Below are positions 59,683 to 64,000 of a stretch of 64,000 nucleotides of DNA, piece by piece. This DNA is from Stenotrophomonas sp. 24(2023) (GTDB taxonomy: Bacteria; Pseudomonadota; Gammaproteobacteria; Xanthomonadales; Xanthomonadaceae), in the NCBI RefSeq assembly GCF_030913365.1, contig NZ_CP133160.1, forward strand, positions 3,200,001 through 3,264,000. The letters run 5' to 3'. The notes beneath the pieces were generated by a model. It saw nothing but the letters and a program-made list of their open reading frames with translations, did no database searches and had not been told where the DNA came from. Made by a program: the position numbers and the translations under genes. The stretch's first letter is position 1, and every line of letters begins with the position of its first letter.

Positions 59683-60942
59683 TCAGCGCAATGCAGGCCG
59701 CAGCGTGTCCGGATTGCCATCGTTGGGGGCGGCCGGTACCTGCAGCAGGCGTGTCATCAGCGGGTACACATCGACGTTGTCGAAGCCGTCGATCACCAGG
59801 CCCTGGCGGAAGGACGGGCCGCGTGCCACGAACACCGCGCGCATGCTGGGCAGGGCGTTGTCGTAGCCATGCGAGCCGCGGTCGGCATGGTCGCGGTGCC
59901 TGATCTTCTCGGCGGTCAGCGCATCCCAGCCCTCATCCATCTGGCAGATGATCGCCGGTACGCGCGGGTGGGTACCGTACTGCCATTGCGGCGGCAGGGT
60001 CTGTTTCGTCCAGCATTCATAGTGGTCGTGGCGGCCCAGCAGTGCGCGCTCGGCCGGTTCGCGCTGGCCGGGCAGCGGCTCGAAGCCCACCGACTGGCCG
60101 ACGCTGACATGCCGGGCCAGGGCCGGGTCGACCATCGATTCCACGGGCACCACGTTGCCTTCGGCCACCGCGGCCATGCCATGGTCGGACACCACGATGA
60201 TGTTGGTGTTGGCGGCCAGTCCGCGCTGTTCCAGCCCATCAAGCACCTGGCCGATCACCGCATCGGCCTGCCTGATCGCTTCGGCGTACTGGCGTGAATC
60301 GGGACCATGGTTGTGCCCGGCCTTGTCCACGTTTTCCATGTACAGGGTGGTCAGGCGGGGGGCATCGGGGCCGGTCTGCGCCAGCCAGTCCAGCACGGTG
60401 CGCGCACGCTGCTGCAGTGGTTCCTTGCCGTCGTACACCCGCCACTGGCTGGGGCGCACCCCCTGGATTTCCGCTTCGCTGCCGGGCCAGGAAGTCGTGG
60501 CCGAGCGCACGCCGGCCTTTTCGGCGCTGACCCAGATCGGTTCGCCGCCCCACCAGCCAGAGGTGACCACCGCCTCGCGGTCGGACAGCATGAAGCGGCC
60601 CAGCGCCGCATCCTCCATGCTGTTGTTGACGATGCCGTGGTGGTCCGGGCGCAGGCCGGTAACGATGGTGTAGTGGTTGGGGAAGGTGAGCGATGGATAG
60701 GACGGGGTCATCCAGCGCGCGCGCACGCCGCCATCGATGATGCGCTGCAGGTTGGGGGTGATGCCGCGGTCGAGCATGTCCGCGCGCAGGCCATCGATGG
60801 AGACCAGCAGCAGTTTCGGCGGTGTTCCGGCGACGGCCGCCGGCGAGGGCGATGCCCGCCCGGCGGTGGACGGGGCAGTGGTGGTGCAGGCGGCCAGCGG
60901 CATCAGTGCCGCCAGCGTGCAGATCAGGCGTACGGAAGTCAT
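59683..60942 (-). CDS. Nucleotide pyrophosphatase/phosphodiesterase (NPP), alkaline phosphatase superfamily lipoprotein
   Basis: 419 aa from ATG 60942; lipobox LAAC at about residue 19. Catalytic Thr86 in PSYPSLTFPNHYTIVTGLRP and first zinc ligand Asp50 in LLVSIDGLRAD. Other zinc ligands: MENVDKAGHNHGPDS, IIVVSDHGMAAV and a late His (DRGSHGYDN). It matches the well-studied Xanthomonas NPP, which hydrolyses phosphodiesters such as nucleotide derivatives. It should act in the periplasm. Upstream, on the same strand, is the Ada-AlkA/ogt operon. Confidence 0.92.
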   Translation of the reverse strand: MTSVRLICTLAALMPLAACTTTAPSTAGRASPSPAAVAGTPPKLLLVSIDGLRADMLDRGITPNLQRIIDGGVRARWMTPSYPSLTFPNHYTIVTGLRPDHHGIVNNSMEDAALGRFMLSDREAVVTSGWWGGEPIWVSAEKAGVRSATTSWPGSEAEIQGVRPSQWRVYDGKEPLQQRARTVLDWLAQTGPDAPRLTTLYMENVDKAGHNHGPDSRQYAEAIRQADAVIGQVLDGLEQRGLAANTNIIVVSDHGMAAVAEGNVVPVESMVDPALARHVSVGQSVGFEPLPGQREPAERALLGRHDHYECWTKQTLPPQWQYGTHPRVPAIICQMDEGWDALTAEKIRHRDHADRGSHGYDNALPSMRAVFVARGPSFRQGLVIDGFDNVDVYPLMTRLLQVPAAPNDGNPDTLRPALR

Positions 60943-61013
60943 CGGGTCATGATAAACGCAGGCGATGACGCAGGGATTGCATTGCCGCTGCAGATGACCG
61001 CGTGCCGGCGCCG

Positions 61014-61505
61014 TCAGGCGAACAGCGGCACCTGTCGCTGCTCCAGCCGCAGCAGGGCTGCCTTGGTCTCCAGCCCACCACCGAATCCGGTCAGCGCGCC
61101 GTTGCTGCCGATCACGCGATGGCAGGGCAGGATGATCGGCAGCGGGTTGCGCCCGTTGGCGGCGCCCACCGCGCGGGTGGCGCTGGGCTGCCCCAGGTGC
61201 TGCGCCAGCTGCAGGTAGCTCCACGTATGGCCGAAGGGAATCAGCGCCAGTGCAGTCCACACACGCAGCTGGAACGGCGTGCCGCGCGGTGCAAGCGCCA
61301 GGTCGAACCGGTCGCGCTCACCGTGCAGGTACTGCAGCAGCTGCTCGCGTGCCTGCGGCAGCGCACCGGGGGCGTAGCGCCAATCGCTGCGGCCGCGCGC
61401 CGGATGGCGGTTTTCCGGGAACAGCACATGGGCCAGGCCGTGCTCGTCACCGGCAAGGGTCAGCTCACCGATGGGGCTGTCGAAGCGATCAAACAACAGG
61501 GTCAT
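61014..61505 (-). CDS. ogt: Methylated-DNA--protein-cysteine methyltransferase (Ogt)
   Basis: 163 aa. ATG 61505 overlaps the stop of the Ada-AlkA gene (ATGA). The active-site motif is LPIILPCHRVIGSNGALTGF (the Cys in PCHRV accepts the methyl), and the helix-turn-helix segment ends in TRAVGAANGRNP. It directly reverses O6-methylguanine. Co-transcription with the fused Ada-AlkA gene makes an adaptive-response operon. Confidence 0.94.
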   Translation of the reverse strand: MTLLFDRFDSPIGELTLAGDEHGLAHVLFPENRHPARGRSDWRYAPGALPQAREQLLQYLHGERDRFDLALAPRGTPFQLRVWTALALIPFGHTWSYLQLAQHLGQPSATRAVGAANGRNPLPIILPCHRVIGSNGALTGFGGGLETKAALLRLEQRQVPLFA

Positions 61506-62974
61506 GAGGACTCTCCAACGAAGGTGCCAGACAGGTGCCACAGGTGCAGCACGGCATAGGCGCGCCACGGCCGCCAGGGGTGCGAGCGGGTTTCGGTGGC
61601 GCGCTCGCTCAGGCGCTGGCCCTGGCCGAGCACCTGTTGCAGCACCAGATCACCGGCCGGAAACGCATCGGGCTGGCCCAGCCCGCGCAGCGCGATGTAC
61701 TGCGCCGTCCATGGGCCGATGCCGGGCAGGGCCACGCAGCGTGCGACGAACTCTTCCAGCGCCTGGCCAGGACCGAAATCCAGCTGGCCACCGGCACAGG
61801 CGCTGGCCAGTGCGCGCACAGTGGCCGCGCGGCTGCGTGGCAGGCCGATCGATTCAAGCGGCGCGTCGGCCAGCACCTGCGGTGCAGGAAACTGGCGGTT
61901 GAATTCGGTCGGCATGCCGGGCAGGTGCGCGCCCCAGGCATCGACCAGGCGCCGCGCGAACGTGGTGGCAGCGGCGACGCTGACCTGCTGGCCCAGCACG
62001 GCACGCACCGCCACTTCAAAACCATCCCAGCCACCGGGCACGCGCAGCCCCGGGCGCTCGGCAATGCCGCGGGCGAGCAGCGGTTCCTCGCCGAGGGCGG
62101 CATGCACCTGCTGCAGATCGGCATCCAGGTCGAACACGCGGCGCACCCGCCGCACGATGTCCGGAATCAGGCGCGGGTCGACCACGCCCAGCTGCAGGCG
62201 CAGTTCGGGGCGCTTGGGGTCGGCGCTGACCCGCAGCAGGGTGGGGCGTTCGGGCGTGCCCAGCACGCGCTGGTAGCTGTCCTCGCCGATCAGTTCGATG
62301 CCCGGCAGGCTGCGTTTGCGCAGGAAGGCCAGCATGCGCGGGAAATCCAGCGGTGGCCGGTAGCCCAGCCGCAGGACCAGGCCGCCATCGTCGGCGGCCA
62401 GCGGCCGGTGCTGCCGGCGCAGGGCGGTGGGCGGCATGCCGCAGCCCTGCAGGAACGCCGTGTTGAAACGACGCAGGCTGTTGTAGCCCGCCGCCAGGGC
62501 GACATCGGTCACCGGCAGCGTGGTCTCGGTCAGCAGCTGCTTGGCCAGCAGCAGGCGCAGGGTGGCGTGGATCTGCCCGGGCGTGGCACCGAGATGTTCG
62601 ACGAACAGCCGTTGCAGCTGGCGCGCGCTCAGGCCGATCTTCGCGGCCAGCGCGGCGGCCGGCTGTTCCTGCAGGAAGCCGCTGTGGATCAGTGCCAGCG
62701 CACGCTGCACGGCCTGCCCGGCCAATGCCTGCTGTGCCTGCGGCGCAAGTTCGGGGCGGCAGCGCAGGCAGGGCCGGTAGCCTGCCGCCGCCGCCGCCGC
62801 CGCGCTGGGGTAGTAGGTGATGTTGCGCGGCTTCGGGGGCGGGGCCGGGCACACCGGGCGGCAGTAGATGCCGGTGCTGCGTACCGCGGTGAAGAACACG
62901 CCGTCGAAACGCGCATCGCGGGCCAGCCGGGCACGGTCGCAGGCGGCGGTATCCAGGGCGGGTTGAGTGTCCAT
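61502..62974 (-). CDS. Ada(N)-AraC-AlkA fusion: regulatory methyl-sensor with 3-methyladenine glycosylase
   Basis: 490 aa. Residues 20-75: Ada zinc domain with Cys38, Cys42, Cys69 and Cys72 in TGIYCRPVC and YRPCLRC, the same numbers as E. coli Ada, where Cys38 takes a methyl from phosphotriesters. Residues 85-190: AraC HTH (GLSARQLQRLFVEHLGATPG). Residues 200-490: AlkA-type glycosylase with HhH (LPGIGPWTAQYIALRG) and catalytic Asp in FPAGDLVLQQVL. It lacks the Ada C-terminal methyltransferase, which ogt supplies next door. Sensing, activation and base excision are joined in one chain. Confidence 0.93.
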   Translation of the reverse strand: MDTQPALDTAACDRARLARDARFDGVFFTAVRSTGIYCRPVCPAPPPKPRNITYYPSAAAAAAAGYRPCLRCRPELAPQAQQALAGQAVQRALALIHSGFLQEQPAAALAAKIGLSARQLQRLFVEHLGATPGQIHATLRLLLAKQLLTETTLPVTDVALAAGYNSLRRFNTAFLQGCGMPPTALRRQHRPLAADDGGLVLRLGYRPPLDFPRMLAFLRKRSLPGIELIGEDSYQRVLGTPERPTLLRVSADPKRPELRLQLGVVDPRLIPDIVRRVRRVFDLDADLQQVHAALGEEPLLARGIAERPGLRVPGGWDGFEVAVRAVLGQQVSVAAATTFARRLVDAWGAHLPGMPTEFNRQFPAPQVLADAPLESIGLPRSRAATVRALASACAGGQLDFGPGQALEEFVARCVALPGIGPWTAQYIALRGLGQPDAFPAGDLVLQQVLGQGQRLSERATETRSHPWRPWRAYAVLHLWHLSGTFVGESS

Positions 62975-63047
62975 GGCGCCAGTCTAGGCCTGCCCGCCGG
63001 CAGATACTCGCCGGATCCGGACATGGATGCCGGGCCGCACCGCCGTG

Positions 63048-63135
63048 GTTGATCCACGCCATGCGTGGCGGTGCCCCTGTAGATCCACGCCATGCGTGGA
63101 TGGGGCTTCCCCGTAGATCCACGCCATGCGTGGAT
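63048..63135. repeat. Three SMAG-type (GTAG) palindromes in tandem
   Basis: GTTGATCCACGCCATGCGTG at 63048 (a GTTG-headed variant), then GTAGATCCACGCCATGCGTG starting at 63079 and at 63113, spaced 31 and 34 bases. All share the ATCCACGCCATGCGTGGAT palindrome or a near copy. They lie in the 268-base gap between the divergent Ada-AlkA and COG3904 genes, and match one palindrome of the pair in the 1.7-2.2 kb array. Confidence 0.85.
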
Positions 63136-63242
63136 GGCTGGCCCCGGCTCGCTCCGAGGTCAGAACCGGTTCAGTGCCGGTGCCTGAATGCGTGCCTGTG
63201 GCGGGTAGACTGTGGTTCTTCCCGTTCGATGCCGGTTGCCCG

Positions 63243-64000
63243 ATGTCCTCCCGATTCCGCTGGTTGCCCCTGTTGTGCCTGGCCCTGGCGGGCTGCAGCC
63301 AGTTGGAGAACCCGGGCAACGTGACCGCGGCTGACAAGGCCACCCGCGCACCGGCCAGCGATGGCGAGAACATGGTCTCGATCAACGCGGCCGACGCCCC
63401 GCCACCGGCGCCGGCACCACCGCGCAGCCGCGCCGACCGGCCCTGGCCGGCCGCGACGCTGGAAAACGGCCGTGCCTGGGTGACCTGCACCACCGATTAC
63501 ACCGGCGACGCCGGCGACGGCGCTGAACTGGACGGCCTGGCGCGTGAGCAGATCCAGCAGGCGCTGGCCCCCTGTGCCGAGCGTGGCCTGCTGCGCGTGC
63601 GCTACAGCGGCAAGATCAACCCCGGTTTCACCGAAATGATGTGGCGCCTGGCGGTGGTGGCCGATGCGCTGAAGATCCACAAACGCATCCTGGACCTGGA
63701 CTCCAGTGGTGGCCAGGTGGAATCGGCCATCGTGGCCGGGGACAGCATCGGTGAATCGGGCTGGACGATCTGGGTGCGTGAAGGCTCGATCTGCCACAGT
63801 GCCTGCGTGTTCGTGCTGGCCGCCGGTGACAACCGCCTGGTGTCGGGCAAGGTCGGCATCCACCGCATGATGCGCATCAGTTCCAAGGCGACCTCGCGGG
63901 CCGAGCTCAACCGCGAGCTGCACGAGGTCTATGACAACGTGAAGGATTACCTGCAGCGCAACGGCGTGGCCGTGGGCGTGGCCGACCTGATGATGACCGT
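63243..64000 (+). CDS. ClpP-like periplasmic lipoprotein (COG3904 type), N-terminal part
   Basis: The first 252 codons are present and the frame runs off the window end. ATG 63243 gives a signal peptide with lipobox LALAGC (Cys at about 19). A Pro/Ala-rich linker follows (residues 40-75). The ClpP/crotonase-like core has ILDLDSSGGQVESAIVAGDS, then CHSACVFVLAAGDNRLVSGK (Ser) and VGIHRMM (His). These are the Ser-His features of COG3904 predicted periplasmic proteases. Function unproven. Confidence 0.82.
   Translation, partial: MSSRFRWLPLLCLALAGCSQLENPGNVTAADKATRAPASDGENMVSINAADAPPPAPAPPRSRADRPWPAATLENGRAWVTCTTDYTGDAGDGAELDGLAREQIQQALAPCAERGLLRVRYSGKINPGFTEMMWRLAVVADALKIHKRILDLDSSGGQVESAIVAGDSIGESGWTIWVREGSICHSACVFVLAAGDNRLVSGKVGIHRMMRISSKATSRAELNRELHEVYDNVKDYLQRNGVAVGVADLMMT

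Noticed and set aside
1..64000. tRNA, rRNA and insertion sequence genes
   Set aside because: I saw no cloverleaf-like CCA-flanked segment, no rRNA-like conserved stretch and no transposase or IS end pair. A short tRNA could be missed by eye; tRNAscan-SE would settle it.

Overview
This 64 kb window is high-GC bacterial chromosome with dense protein-coding genes and no rRNA, tRNA, CRISPR array or complete mobile element that I could recognise. Several features point to Xanthomonadales, most likely Stenotrophomonas (maltophilia complex or a close relative). They are GTAG-headed palindromic repeats of the SMAG type (about 1.74-2.16 kb and 63.05-63.14 kb), an NPP-type phosphodiesterase, a creBCD locus with a Cre-tag, and a pairing of a ZnuD-like receptor with a MerC-domain protein. 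Species assignment is inference from gene content, not from a marker gene.

Layout. 0-2.2 kb: end of a glycine-zipper envelope protein, an unknown membrane protein and a 101-bp tandem array of paired SMAG palindromes. 2.2-6.9 kb: a minus-strand TolC / HlyD / two-permease exporter operon with no ATPase gene. 7-10.3 kb: threonine aldolase, a small secreted protein, and ArgP divergent from a LysE/ArgO exporter. 10.3-17.8 kb: a minus-strand run of eight genes (arginase-fold enzyme, FemAB/GNAT-like transferase, class III aminotransferase, HAD phosphatase, a dead MipA/OmpV fragment, then a tightly coupled DegT aminotransferase, two ArnE/ArnF-like 4-TM proteins and an alpha/beta hydrolase). This is the best candidate here for an undescribed pathway. 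17.8-21.1 kb: a TctE/TctD-like two-component system and a periplasmic phosphatase. 21.2-25.7 kb: a siderophore receptor operon (DUF3649-PepSY-DUF3325-TonB receptor) with a Fur-like site. 25.8-31.7 kb: HxlR/MFS pair, DosC-like globin diguanylate cyclase, CDF metal exporter, endonuclease V, gpmA.

31.7-33.5 kb is a small accessory patch: an unknown 137-aa gene lies between gpmA and a duplicated, internally deleted copy of the gpmA 3' end with its terminator, followed by a DUF4262 gene broken at a C5 homopolymer. 33.6-41.6 kb is mostly housekeeping (M13 peptidase, HD-GYP, mfd, GNAT, rlmJ). 41.6-45.6 kb: creB-creC-creD with a Cre-tag before creD. 45.7-49 kb: an unknown gene, an M28 peptidase and two linked genes of unknown function. 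49-51 kb: gltX and zur. 51-56.5 kb: two regulator/efflux units (TetR-EmrB-EmrA and MarR-MFS). 56.5-59.3 kb: a ZnuD-like receptor divergent from a MerC-domain protein, both with Zur-like sites. 59.4-64 kb: an extended THX-like protein, NPP phosphodiesterase, an Ada-AlkA fusion coupled to ogt, a SMAG trio, and the start of a ClpP-like periplasmic lipoprotein.

Recurring themes are metal homeostasis (siderophore operon, Zur, ZnuD, CDF exporter), efflux (four export units) and alkylation repair. Many operons are chained by 4-base NTGA stop/start overlaps, which made starts unusually easy to place.
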